From positions 44,975-108,974 of the forward strand of contig CAKSST010000005.1 in assembly GCA_934489895.1 (NCBI GenBank): a DNA stretch of 64,000 nucleotides, read 5' to 3'. Source of the stretch: an uncultured Eubacteriales bacterium. GTDB lineage: Bacteria; Bacillota; Clostridia; Oscillospirales; Acutalibacteraceae. The notes beneath the pieces are model-generated. The model ran no database searches. It was not told where the DNA came from and worked only from the letters and a program-made list of their open reading frames with translations. Positions 42,861-51,704 of this stretch are shown here, piece by piece; position 1 is the first letter of the stretch, and each line of letters starts with the position of its first letter. A program made the translations under genes and the position numbers.

Positions 42861-43360
42861 GTAATGTCGGGATTCATTGTAAGCGCACGTGCAATTGCAA
42901 CACGCTGCTTCTGTCCGCCCGAAAGCTGTGACGGATAGGCATATGCTTTATCAAGCAAGCCAACCCTTTCAAGCTGTTTTGTTGCACGGGCAACAATCTC
43001 TTCCTTCGAGGCAATTTTACGGTCAAGCGGATCAAGAGTTAAGTTGTCAATTACATTTTTATTGTTGAATAAATTAAAATGCTGGAAAACCATACCAATA
43101 TTTTCTCTTGCTTTATTTATATCAACCTTGTGGTCATATAAATCCTGTCCGTCAACCACAATTGTGCCTTTGGTTTTGTCAACAAGTCTGTTGATGCAGC
43201 GAAGGAGTGTTGACTTACCGCAACCCGAAGGACCGATAACAACAAGTACTTCACCATCATAAACATCAAGTGATACGCCACGCAAAACTACATCCTTGCT
43301 ATCAAAAACCCTTTCTAAATCGGTAATATGTATTTTAACCTTATCCTTGTTCGCGGCCAC
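42848..43360 (-). pseudogene. Amino-acid ABC transporter ATPase, truncated
   Basis: The 170 codons run through Walker A (GPSGCGKST), Q-loop (VFQHFNLFNN) and the signature LSGGQKQRVAIARAL, then leave homology at NPDIT. They stop three codons later inside TnpV sequence. Walker B, D-loop and H-loop, about 75 residues, are lost, so ATP hydrolysis is impossible. The intact counterpart at 39074-39796 shows what is missing. GTG start overlaps the permease gene by 20 bp. Confidence 0.9.
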
Positions 43361-44017
43361 GGTTCATTTTCCTTTCTATCATCTTGGCAACTTTAGACAG
43401 TATTGTAATAACAATTAAGTACATAATTGCAACAATAAGCCAGGTCTGGAAAGACTTAAAAGTGATGGCAACAACATTTTTTGCGCTGTTAACCAACTCG
43501 GGAAAACCGATAACCGAAAGAATTGATGTATCCTTTAAGGTTACTATAAACAGGTTTATAATACTTGGTATCATTGTTTTAATAGCCTGCGGTAGTACTA
43601 CCTTGAACATAGAATGCCAGTATGACATACCAAGACTGCGTGCAGCATCCATCTGACCCTTGTCCACCGATTGAATACCCGCACGGATAATTTCAGCCAT
43701 ATATGCGCCGCAGTTAAGAGCAAGACATATTGTACCTGCTGTTAAAGCCGTCAGCGTTATAAGTGTATTAATAATATTCTGGAAAAAATAAGGTACACCG
43801 AAGAAAACAAAGAAAGCCAGAACAATTATTGGTACGCCGCGAATAATATCAACAAATAAGGTGTAAATAAAGCGGCAAACGCGGCTTTTTAACACACTCA
43901 TCATTCCGAAAATAAGTCCCAGAATACATGCAAAAACAAACCGCATAACGCCAGCAATAACGTCTGACCCATTGCAGCAAGCAATAATTTACCGTATCCT
44001 GTGATAATGGTTACCAT
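43341..44017 (-). pseudogene. Amino-acid ABC permease with frameshift
   Basis: Reading from ATG 44017 gives MVTIITGYGKLLLAAMGQTLLLAL and then leaves the family. Homology resumes in another frame from about 43946 (ACILGLIFGMMSVLKSR) to the stop at 43341. Restoring one T in the T5 run at 43932-43936 (minus strand) would join the frames as GLFFACILG. The EAA loop (GAYMAEIIRAGIQSVDKGQMDAARSLGMS) is intact downstream. A sequencing error in the homopolymer is the alternative, but the partner ATPase is also broken. Confidence 0.75.
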
Positions 44018-44036
44018 CGGGAAAAGCCCCTTTCAC

Positions 44037-44077
44037 AAAATAACGGAACACCGTTTACGGCGGTGTTCCGTTATTTT
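44037..44077 (-). terminator. Hairpin between binding-protein and permease genes
   Basis: AATAACGGAACACCG pairs with CGGTGTTCCGTTATT around TTTACGG, with T-rich flanks. This position, after the binding-protein gene, commonly limits expression of downstream transporter genes. Confidence 0.75.
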
Positions 44078-44099
44078 CACGAATTAAAATTATTAAATC

Positions 44100-44870
44100 T
44101 TATTTACCGAGATACTTTTCGATAATAGCGTCGTACTTACCGTTTTCTTTAATGTTCTTAAGACCTGCATTGAACAAATCAAGGAACTCCTGACGGTCTG
44201 CCTTGTGAATAGCAACACCGTAGGGTGAACCGTCATTTTCGCTGCCGTCAACTATTTTGAGTGCGAGGTAACCGTCTTTGATAGAAGCTGCCATAATGGG
44301 AGTATCCTCAAAGCAAGCAACTGACTGGCCTCCGAGAACTGTCTGATACATTGTGGGAGAATCTTCAAGGTAAGTAATTGTAAAGCCGTACCGGTCTTTA
44401 AAGCTTTCTGCATATGCAGCACCCTGTGTTGCAGTCTTTACAGCAACCTGCTTACCCTTGAGATCATCAAAAGAATCAATGTCTGCATCGGCAGCAACAG
44501 CCATACACTGAGTTGCGGTGTAATAACCGTCGGAGAAAATCCAGCCGGTATTTTTACGCTCATCAGTAATGGAAGCACCGGCGATCATTGCATCTGACTG
44601 ACCTGCCTGGCAAGCAGCAATAGCTGCGTACCAGCCTAAGCTGTTAAGCTCATACTTAAAGCCCTGGTCTTCAGCAACAGCAGCAAGAATGTCAACATCA
44701 ATACCTACAAAGTTACCGTTTGCATCGGTATACTCAAAGGGTTTGAAAACTGTATCGGTTGCAACAACCCAAACTTTTTCCCCGTCTTTTTTGGCACCGC
44801 AGCCTGCAAAGCAGCAAATAAGCATTGCAATGCATAAAAGTACACTGAGAATTCTGATAGATTTTTTCAT
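44100..44870 (-). CDS. Amino-acid ABC transporter substrate-binding lipoprotein of the decayed operon
   Basis: Start ATG 44870 follows GGAAAGG. The 256 residues have a lipoprotein signal (lipobox CFAGC) and an SBP_bac_3 domain (VFKPFEYTDANGNFVGIDVDIL, IFSDGYYTATQCMAV). It is intact, but its permease and ATPase are both broken. It may be a leftover, or could feed the complete operon nearby (inference). It is related to, but clearly distinct from, the protein at 39850-40644. Confidence 0.9.
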   Translation of the reverse strand: MKKSIRILSVLLCIAMLICCFAGCGAKKDGEKVWVVATDTVFKPFEYTDANGNFVGIDVDILAAVAEDQGFKYELNSLGWYAAIAACQAGQSDAMIAGASITDERKNTGWIFSDGYYTATQCMAVAADADIDSFDDLKGKQVAVKTATQGAAYAESFKDRYGFTITYLEDSPTMYQTVLGGQSVACFEDTPIMAASIKDGYLALKIVDGSENDGSPYGVAIHKADRQEFLDLFNAGLKNIKENGKYDAIIEKYLGK

Positions 44871-45087
44871 CACAAACACCTTTCCTATTTTATTTTTAAT
44901 TATGTAATATGGGTAAATATAAGATATTTATATTTTACCACAGTCCTCCTTTGATTGTCAGTCTATTTTAAAAACACAGTTTTTTAAAATAATGCTATTA
45001 ATCGGCCGTAATATATGTTATTATTATTTTAGTGATTGCGGGCACTATAATATATGTGTAAATATTATATTTTGGGGAGAAAATATT

Positions 45088-45597
45088 ATGAATTTTTTAA
45101 TTGTTGTTGATATGCAGAATGATTTTATTTACGGCTCTCTGGGCACAGCTGAAGCTAAAAAAACAGTAGACAATGTTGTAGCCAAAGTAAAAAGCTTCGA
45201 CGGCCATATTCTTTTTACGCGTGATACACACGCAACCGATTACCTTAAAACACAAGAGGGTAAGAATTTGCCCGTTGAGCATTGTATTGTGAACACTGAC
45301 GGATGGCAGATTTGCGACGCTCTTTTACCCTTTGTTAAGGATAACATTGTAAACAAAGCCACCTTCGGCAGCACCGATTTGCCCGATATCATTAAACGCA
45401 TTGACGCCTGTCCCGAAAAAATTACCCTATGCGGACTTTGCACCGATATCTGCGTTATATCTAATGCTATGATCTTAAAAGCCGCCTTTCCCGAAACAAA
45501 AATTGCTGTTGACTCTGCCTGCTGCGCGGGCGTTTCGCCGCAAAGCCACAACACAGCGCTTAACGCTATGAAGGCTGTGCAAATTGATATTGTTTAA
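45088..45597 (+). CDS. Isochorismatase-like cysteine hydrolase (nicotinamidase-type)
   Basis: ATG 45088 follows GGGGAG and begins MNFLIVVDMQNDF, the family N-terminus; the longer frame is non-coding. The 169 residues have the catalytic Asp in VDMQNDF and the nucleophilic cysteine in LCGLCTDICVISNA near 125. The usual lysine position appears in NKATFGSTDL. Length is shorter than PncA but fits cysteine hydrolases of this superfamily; nicotinamide is only one candidate substrate. It is followed 10 bp later by the SanA-like gene. Confidence 0.85.
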   Translation: MNFLIVVDMQNDFIYGSLGTAEAKKTVDNVVAKVKSFDGHILFTRDTHATDYLKTQEGKNLPVEHCIVNTDGWQICDALLPFVKDNIVNKATFGSTDLPDIIKRIDACPEKITLCGLCTDICVISNAMILKAAFPETKIAVDSACCAGVSPQSHNTALNAMKAVQIDIV

Positions 45598-45607
45598 AGG
45601 ATAAAAC

Positions 45608-46285
45608 ATGAAACGTATTAAAAGAGTATTTAGAGCATTAATTATTTCAGTATTAAGCATAACACTTGTATGCGTTTTGGCAATTACTGGCATTAACCTT
45701 TATGTAAAAGGTGTTGCAAGCAAAAATATTATTACTGCTAAACAAGCAACAAAACTTTCCGATGTCGACTGTATAATTGTACTTGGATGTCAGGTAAAAC
45801 CTGACGGAACACCCAGCGCTATGCTTCGCGACCGCCTTGACCGCGCCGTTGAGCTGTACAAAGCAGGCGCCGCACCCAAAATTATAATGAGCGGCGACCA
45901 CGGCACAGAAGAGTATGACGAAGTCCACACAATGAAAAACTACGCCATTGATGCGGGTGTACCCTCTGAGGATATTTTTATCGACCACGCAGGCTTTTCC
46001 ACATACGAAAGTATCTACCGGGCAAACGAAATTTTTGATGCTGACAATATAATTGTTGTAACGCAAGAGTACCATTTATACCGTGCACTTTACATAGCGC
46101 AAAAATTCGGTCTTGAAAACCATGGTGTATCAAGTGATTATCACACCTACGCAGGTCAGTCGGCGCGCGACGCGCGTGAAGTGCTTGCCCGCGTTAAAGA
46201 TTTTGCAACATGTATATTAAAGCCCGAACCGACATATTTAGGTGATGCAATCCCCGTCAGCGGCAACGGCGATGTAACAAATTAA
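45608..46285 (+). CDS. SanA/YdcF-type DUF218 membrane protein
   Basis: The 225 residues carry one N-terminal membrane helix (about 10-35) and an extracytoplasmic DUF218 domain. CIIVLGCQVKPDGTPSAMLRDRLDRAVELY, IIMSGDHG and STYESIYRANEIF are the conserved blocks. SanA-like proteins affect envelope permeability and vancomycin tolerance in Gram-negatives; the exact reaction is unknown. Probably co-transcribed with the hydrolase upstream. Confidence 0.85.
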   Translation: MKRIKRVFRALIISVLSITLVCVLAITGINLYVKGVASKNIITAKQATKLSDVDCIIVLGCQVKPDGTPSAMLRDRLDRAVELYKAGAAPKIIMSGDHGTEEYDEVHTMKNYAIDAGVPSEDIFIDHAGFSTYESIYRANEIFDADNIIVVTQEYHLYRALYIAQKFGLENHGVSSDYHTYAGQSARDAREVLARVKDFATCILKPEPTYLGDAIPVSGNGDVTN

Positions 46286-46328
46286 ATATAAAAATAATGG
46301 AACAATAACTGTTCCATTTTATTTTTTC

Positions 46329-46381
46329 TTGACAAAGTTGTCTATTGATGATAGACTATAATTAGTCTATTTATTGTAGAC
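46329..46381. promoter_or_regulatory. Promoter with tandem BlaI/MecI-type operators
   Basis: Two 17-bp inverted repeats, GTCTATTGATGATAGAC (46340-46356) and GTCTATTTATTGTAGAC (46365-46381), are centred 25 bp apart just before the regulator gene. TTGACA (46329-46334) precedes the first, and TATAAT at 46357-46362 lies between them. Spacing of the -35 and -10 is 22 nt, or 18 nt if TAGACT is the -10. Strong candidate for BlaI binding and autorepression. Confidence 0.75.
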
Positions 46382-46405
46382 AATCCGTTTTACGAGGTGA
46401 TTGTT

Positions 46406-46759
46406 TTGGATGAAATGAAATTAGGTGCAGTTGAAGCCCGCTTTGCCGATATAATATGGCAGAACGGACCGCTTACAACCAAAGAGCTTGTAAAATTGTG
46501 CGAGCAGAAATTGAACTGGAAGCGTACAACAACCTATACTGTATTAAAAAAACTATGTGAGCGCGGCATTTTCAAGACAAAAAACAGCATTGTAAGCGTG
46601 CTTATATCAAAGGAAGACTTTTATTCAATACAAAGCCAGAACTTTGTTGAAAGCAATTTTAGTGGCTCTCTTCCCGCCTTTATTGCAGCTTTTGCAAAGC
46701 GCAAAACGCTTACCGACAAGGAAATTAAAGAAATTAAGGATATGATTGATTCCTTATAG
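46406..46759 (+). CDS. BlaI/MecI family transcriptional repressor
   Basis: TTG 46406 is chosen because GAGGTG lies just upstream and the protein then begins MDEMKLGAVEARFADIIW; GTG 46397 overlaps that site. The 117 residues have the winged HTH of the penicillinase repressor family (TTKELVKLCEQKLNWKRTTTYTVLKKLCERGIF). Repression is normally relieved when the partner BlaR1-type protease cleaves it. Partner gene follows 16 bp downstream. Confidence 0.88.
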   Translation: MDEMKLGAVEARFADIIWQNGPLTTKELVKLCEQKLNWKRTTTYTVLKKLCERGIFKTKNSIVSVLISKEDFYSIQSQNFVESNFSGSLPAFIAAFAKRKTLTDKEIKEIKDMIDSL

Positions 46760-46775
46760 AAAAAGGAGTTATTAT

Positions 46776-48152
46776 ATGACAGATTTATTTATAAAAGCAT
46801 TAAATATGAGCCTTAATGCAGGCTGGCTTGTTATTGCCGTTATAATATTGCGATTCATTTTAACAAAAACACCCAAATGGATACACTGTCTTATGTGGTG
46901 CATCGTAGGACTGCGCCTTGTTATGCCCTTTTCAATACAAAGCATATTAAGCCTTATACCGAGCACCGAGGTTATTCCGCAGGCTATTGAGCTTACAAGC
47001 ACTCCCGCCGTCAACAGCGGTTTGTCTATTGTTGACAATGCGGTCAACCCCATTATATACGACAGCTTTGCACCCGACATCTTGACAAGCGCCAACCCGT
47101 TGCAAATATATCTTTTTATAGGTTCGATCATTTGGCTTGCGGGCATTGCCGTTATGCTTTTACACTGCGCCGTATCTTATATAAGTCTGCGCATAAAGGT
47201 AAGGGCTTCGGTTTTATACCGCGACAACATATATTATTGTGACAATATTGATACACCCTTTATATTCGGCATTATAAAGCCTAAAATATACTTACCCTCA
47301 GCACTCGACGAGCAAAGCCTTGATTATGTTATAAAGCACGAAAATGCTCACCTTAAAAGAGGTGACCATATAACAAAGCTTACAGGCTATTTATTGCTTT
47401 GCGTTTATTGGTTTGACCCGCTTGTATGGGTGGCATACATTTTGCTCTGCCGTGACATCGAAAAAGCCTGCGACCAAAAGGCTGTACAGAATATGGATAC
47501 CGCCGCGCTAAAGGCTTACGCCTCTGCCTTGCTTTGCTGCAGTATAAAACGCACAAATATTGCCGCCTGTCCCCTTGCCTTTGGCGAGGTTGGCGTTAAA
47601 GGCAGAATTAAAGCTGTGCTCAATTATAAAAAGCCTGCTTTCTGGATAATTATAGTTGCAATAGTTTTATGTACCGCTACCGCAGTATGCTTTTTGACAG
47701 ACCCTGTAAGCAAAGAGCCGTCTTACAATAAAGCTGTAGGCAATGTAACAGTCATAGAAAACAGGCTGTCTGATAACGGTGTGTCTATCCGCCTTGTTGA
47801 AGCAGTTTTGGACGGCGATAACCCTTACTTTGACGTTGAATGGATAAATAACTCAAGTCAGGAAAAAACATTTGGAATGGAATTTAACATTTATCGCATA
47901 AAAAATGACAAAATGATAAGCTGTGCTGTTGATGAGCTGTACTTTCACTCAATAGCCGTCATATTAAACCCAAAGAGTACACATATAGAACGATATCATC
48001 TTAACGCCTTTGACTTATCAAATGAGGGCACCTACCGCTTTATTATCGATGATTTCCCCAGCAGAGAGCTATGGTTTGATTTTGAAATAAAAAACACCGC
48101 CCTGTCAACAGTGGGCGGTGCGGATAGCTCCGGCGTTATTACGGAGCAATAA
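46776..48152 (+). CDS. M56 (BlaR1-like) membrane metalloprotease with Ig-like sensor
   Basis: ATG 46776 follows AAAAGGAG; an earlier start overlaps blaI. The 458 residues have several N-terminal membrane helices and the zinc motif KHENAHLKRGDH (HExxH). A further membrane helix near 295 leads to an extracytoplasmic C-terminus of about 140 residues. That C-terminus is not a penicillin-binding domain; its beta-strand pattern (GVSIRLVEAVLDGDNPYFDVEWINNS...) resembles bacterial Ig-like domains. The signal sensed is therefore probably not a beta-lactam. Its stop abuts the convergent lipoate-ligase stop. Confidence 0.85.
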   Translation: MTDLFIKALNMSLNAGWLVIAVIILRFILTKTPKWIHCLMWCIVGLRLVMPFSIQSILSLIPSTEVIPQAIELTSTPAVNSGLSIVDNAVNPIIYDSFAPDILTSANPLQIYLFIGSIIWLAGIAVMLLHCAVSYISLRIKVRASVLYRDNIYYCDNIDTPFIFGIIKPKIYLPSALDEQSLDYVIKHENAHLKRGDHITKLTGYLLLCVYWFDPLVWVAYILLCRDIEKACDQKAVQNMDTAALKAYASALLCCSIKRTNIAACPLAFGEVGVKGRIKAVLNYKKPAFWIIIVAIVLCTATAVCFLTDPVSKEPSYNKAVGNVTVIENRLSDNGVSIRLVEAVLDGDNPYFDVEWINNSSQEKTFGMEFNIYRIKNDKMISCAVDELYFHSIAVILNPKSTHIERYHLNAFDLSNEGTYRFIIDDFPSRELWFDFEIKNTALSTVGGADSSGVITEQ

Positions 48153-49130
48153 TTATACTATAAGCTCACAAAGCTCCTGCTGTGTTACATTACACATATA
48201 ATCATTAATAGTAAAACCTTTTAGACGTGCTTTGACTGCAGAAGGTGTATACTCCGTGCCGTAAAGTGCGTCTTCTATTTCGGCAATATCTTTTATTCCA
48301 AAATAGTCACCGTATATTTTTACCGTTTCAATTTTATTATCATTTATTTGCAAACAAACCGAAACTGTACCGCCCTCAAGGCGAGCCTCTTTTTTTACTG
48401 TATATTCCTGCTTAAAGCCAAAATTCCATTCGTAAGTTGCATACTTTTCTTTTTCAAGCTTTTTTATTGCGACAATATCCTCTGCTGTCAATTCGTACTC
48501 CTTTGCATCGGGAAAGGTTGACAGCACCGTCATTTTTAGTTTATTTGTAAACTGTTCAATGCTCATAGGCTGCGTAAGATGGTCGGATATATTCGTAACC
48601 CTACTTCTTACCGAGGCAATACCCTTGCTTTTAATTTTAAGCGGATTTACCTTTAATGCGTCCGAAAGGCTGGAAACATCGGCACCGAACATTAAGGTAC
48701 CATGGTGCATTACAGCGTTGCCGAAAGCGCACTGCGCGTTGCCCGAGAATTTTTTGCCGTCTATCAGCATATCGTTTCTGCCCGAAAGCTCGGCATTAAT
48801 ACCTATAGTTTCAAGCGTTTTTAATACAACCTCGGAAAAATAAGTATAATCATTAAAACGGTCTTTTGAGCGGGTAATAAATGTATAGTTCAAGTTGCCC
48901 AAATCGTGAAAAACCGCTCCACCGCCTGTCTGGCGGCGTATTACCGGAATATTGTTCTGTTTTATAAATTCCTCATTAATTTCGGCATGCGTATTCTGGT
49001 TTCTGCCCACTATGACAGAGCGGTCATTACGCCAAAGCATAAAAACCTCATCATTCGTCTGCTTTAACAGATATTCTTCAACCGCCAGATTAAATGACGG
49101 ACGGGTATGTTTGTGAACAATAACCTTCAT
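48153..49130 (-). CDS. lplA: Lipoate-protein ligase A
   Basis: ATG 49130 follows AAAGGAG and begins MKVIVHKHTRPSFNLAVEEYLL. The 325 residues have the catalytic domain (RQTGGGAVFHDLGNLNYTFI near 70, GRNDMLIDGKKFSGNAQ near 115) and the C-terminal lipoate-ligase accessory domain. It attaches scavenged lipoate to the lysine of lipoyl domains using ATP. It lies at the 3' end of the E2-E3-E1 block, whose E2 carries the lipoyl lysine, and so should lipoylate that complex. Confidence 0.93.
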   Translation of the reverse strand: MKVIVHKHTRPSFNLAVEEYLLKQTNDEVFMLWRNDRSVIVGRNQNTHAEINEEFIKQNNIPVIRRQTGGGAVFHDLGNLNYTFITRSKDRFNDYTYFSEVVLKTLETIGINAELSGRNDMLIDGKKFSGNAQCAFGNAVMHHGTLMFGADVSSLSDALKVNPLKIKSKGIASVRSRVTNISDHLTQPMSIEQFTNKLKMTVLSTFPDAKEYELTAEDIVAIKKLEKEKYATYEWNFGFKQEYTVKKEARLEGGTVSVCLQINDNKIETVKIYGDYFGIKDIAEIEDALYGTEYTPSAVKARLKGFTINDYMCNVTQQELCELIV

Positions 49131-49157
49131 AAAATACTCCTTTAAAATAATCAGCAT

Positions 49158-49195
49158 AAGGGCTGTCCTGCAAATATATTGTAGGACAGCCCTTC
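49158..49195. repeat. Inverted repeat between E1 and lplA
   Basis: AAGGGCTGTCCTGCAA (from 49158) pairs with TTGTAGGACAGCCCTT (to 49194) around ATATA, with one wobble mismatch. No T-run follows on the minus strand, so it may stabilise or modulate the mRNA rather than terminate it. Confidence 0.55.
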
Positions 49196-49215
49196 ATTTT
49201 TATACGGTTAGGAAA

Positions 49216-51684
49216 TTAAACGCCAAGTTTGCTCTTGCGTGCAAGTTCTACAGAGTTAAAGCTCTGTGTATTTACATGGCCTTTAAGAGGAATAAGCTTA
49301 TCATTGATAGCATCAAGGAACCATTCGGGTTGCGGGAAGAACTCTTTATCAAACTCATAAGGAGGAGTGATCCAGTTCTTAGCACCGAGTACAACAGGAG
49401 GTGCATCAAGATAATCAAATGCCATCTGTGTAATGTTCTGAGCCATATCATTAAGGATGTTGCCTCTTGTGCAAGCATCGCTGGCAAGAAGGATCTTACC
49501 TGTCTTCTTAACAGACTCGATTACCTTATCATAGTTGAAGGGAACAACGCTGCGAGCATCGATAAGTTCTGCACTGATGCCGTATTTTTCTTCAAGCATC
49601 TTGCAAGCTTCCATTGCACGATAAAGTGTAGCACCAATGGTAAGAATTGTAACATCCTTACCTTCCTTGCGGATAGCAGGTTCACCGTAAGGTATTTCAT
49701 AATAACCCTCGGGTACGCCTTCCTTAACAAACTGCTCGCCTTCACCGTAAATTCTCTGGCTTTCAAAGAATACAACAGGATCAGTACCGTTAAGAGCAGT
49801 ATTCATCATACCCTTAGCATCGTAAGGAGTTACAGGGAATACAACCTTAAGACCGGGAATGTGTGCACAAAGCGATGTCCAATCCTGTGAGTGCTGTGCG
49901 CCGTATTTGCTTCCGACAGAAACACGCAATACAACCGGCATTTTCAAACCGCCTGCGCTCATTGACTGCCATTTGGACATCTGGTTGAATATTTCATCAC
50001 CTGCGCAACCGATAAAGTCGCAGTACATCAATTCAACAATAACACGTCCGCCGGCCATACCGTAACCAACAGCGCTGCCAACGATAGCAGACTCAGAAAT
50101 AGGAGCATTGAACAGTCTGTGATAAGGTAGAGCTTCTGTCATACCGCGGTAAACAGCGAAAGCTCCGTTCCAGTCACGAACGTCCTCACCGTAGGTGATA
50201 AGTGTCGGGTCGGTATAGAACTTATCAAAAATTGCCTCAAAGATACCGTCACGGATATTGTACTGTTTTAACTTGGGTACGGGCTTGCCGTTCTTGTCAT
50301 AAGCGTAACGAATCTGTGTCTTAATTTTCTTAACACGCTCGTTATCCTCTTTAGCCATCCTAACATCGCAAGGACGGTCTTCCATCTTTTCAACACTAAG
50401 GTTAGAGAACATTAATTTTTCAATGTTATCGGGGTGTTTCTCATAATCAGTATAAGGAGAAATTTCTAAATCAGCAGCAAGCATAAACATGCGTCTGTTA
50501 CGGTCGTTACCCAAGGCAAGAATCTCGTCAACCTCTTTTTGAGTTGCAACGCCGGCTTCAACCAACTGCTTGGGATAAATAACCAACGGATCATATGAAT
50601 ACCAGTCATCAATTTCCTCTTGTGTACGGTAGGAACTGATATCTGATGTTGAGTGGCCGCTCATACGATAGGTAACAACGTCCAAGAGAACAGGGCCTTT
50701 ACCCTCTTTAATGAGTTCAAGCTTACGTCTGTAAGCATCAATAACTGCAAGTGGATTCCAACCGTTTACACGTTCGCAGTGCATCTGGCTGGGAGTAGTA
50801 ACGCCAAGACGAACAAGGTCATCATAAGCCATGGTTTCGCCCTTGGTCTGACCGCCCATTCCGTAGGAGTTATTGCTGAAGTTGAAGATAATGGGTAGGC
50901 CGCCTTTGTAGCCGTCCTCCCAAAGCTGAGTGTACTGGTCCATAGCGGCAAAGTTAAGTGACTCAAGAACAGGACCGCGTGCTGCAGAACCGTCACCCAG
51001 GTTAGCAATTACTACACCGGGCTTCTGGTTACATTTTTTGAACAGAGCAGCACCTGCAGCAATAGGTCCGCTGCCGCCAACTATGGCGTTGTTCGGGAAA
51101 ATACCAAAAGGCAGGAAGAATGCGTGCATTGAACCGCCGAGACCGCGTGAAAAACCGCAATCCTTAGCAAATAGCTCACACATAATACCGTAAATAAAAA
51201 ATTCTCTTGCAAGTTCTTTAATATCGGTAGTTTTTGAATGTTTTTTAATGGTTTCGTAGTTAACGCCGTTATTAAACTCTCTCATAATCTGCTCAAGCTT
51301 GTCATCTGGCAGCTTGCGGATAGCAGACATAGCTTTTGCAATAACTTCGTGGTGGCTACGGTGTGAGCCGAAAACAAAATCGTCAACGCCTAAAAGGAAT
51401 GCCTCACCAACAGCGCTGGACTCTTCACCTAATGCAAGGTGAGCAGGACCGGGATAAGTAAACTCTTTCTGGTTGTAGTTACCCTTTGTTTTGATTTCCA
51501 TCAACATGCTTTCAAATTCACGGATGGCAACCATATCTGCATAGATAGCAAGAAAATCTTCTTTGGAGAAATTTTTCATTTCATCCTTGATTGTCTTGTC
51601 GTAATCGCAAACCTTAACATCCTTGAATTTGATTGTGCGTTTTTCAAATTGCTTTTTAGGATCAACATATTGTGACTTAGGCAT
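49216..51684 (-). CDS. 2-oxoacid dehydrogenase E1, alpha and beta subunits fused
   Basis: ThDP-dependent decarboxylase of a pyruvate-, acetoin- or branched-chain-type complex; 822 residues. The N-terminal alpha part (about 45-420) shows GGSGPIAAGAALF, the ThDP motif NLGDGSAARG...NNSYGM and YRMSGHSTSD. The C-terminal beta part (about 475-815) has the GEDVRDWNGAF, FNAPISESAIVGSAVGYGMAG and HSQDW blocks. Alpha and beta are normally separate genes in this family, so the fusion is noteworthy. GGAGG precedes the start, 20 bp from the E3 gene. Substrate is not evident from sequence. Confidence 0.9.
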   Translation of the reverse strand: MPKSQYVDPKKQFEKRTIKFKDVKVCDYDKTIKDEMKNFSKEDFLAIYADMVAIREFESMLMEIKTKGNYNQKEFTYPGPAHLALGEESSAVGEAFLLGVDDFVFGSHRSHHEVIAKAMSAIRKLPDDKLEQIMREFNNGVNYETIKKHSKTTDIKELAREFFIYGIMCELFAKDCGFSRGLGGSMHAFFLPFGIFPNNAIVGGSGPIAAGAALFKKCNQKPGVVIANLGDGSAARGPVLESLNFAAMDQYTQLWEDGYKGGLPIIFNFSNNSYGMGGQTKGETMAYDDLVRLGVTTPSQMHCERVNGWNPLAVIDAYRRKLELIKEGKGPVLLDVVTYRMSGHSTSDISSYRTQEEIDDWYSYDPLVIYPKQLVEAGVATQKEVDEILALGNDRNRRMFMLAADLEISPYTDYEKHPDNIEKLMFSNLSVEKMEDRPCDVRMAKEDNERVKKIKTQIRYAYDKNGKPVPKLKQYNIRDGIFEAIFDKFYTDPTLITYGEDVRDWNGAFAVYRGMTEALPYHRLFNAPISESAIVGSAVGYGMAGGRVIVELMYCDFIGCAGDEIFNQMSKWQSMSAGGLKMPVVLRVSVGSKYGAQHSQDWTSLCAHIPGLKVVFPVTPYDAKGMMNTALNGTDPVVFFESQRIYGEGEQFVKEGVPEGYYEIPYGEPAIRKEGKDVTILTIGATLYRAMEACKMLEEKYGISAELIDARSVVPFNYDKVIESVKKTGKILLASDACTRGNILNDMAQNITQMAFDYLDAPPVVLGAKNWITPPYEFDKEFFPQPEWFLDAINDKLIPLKGHVNTQSFNSVELARKSKLGV

Positions 51685-51704
51685 AATTAATTTCCTCCTA
51701 TATT

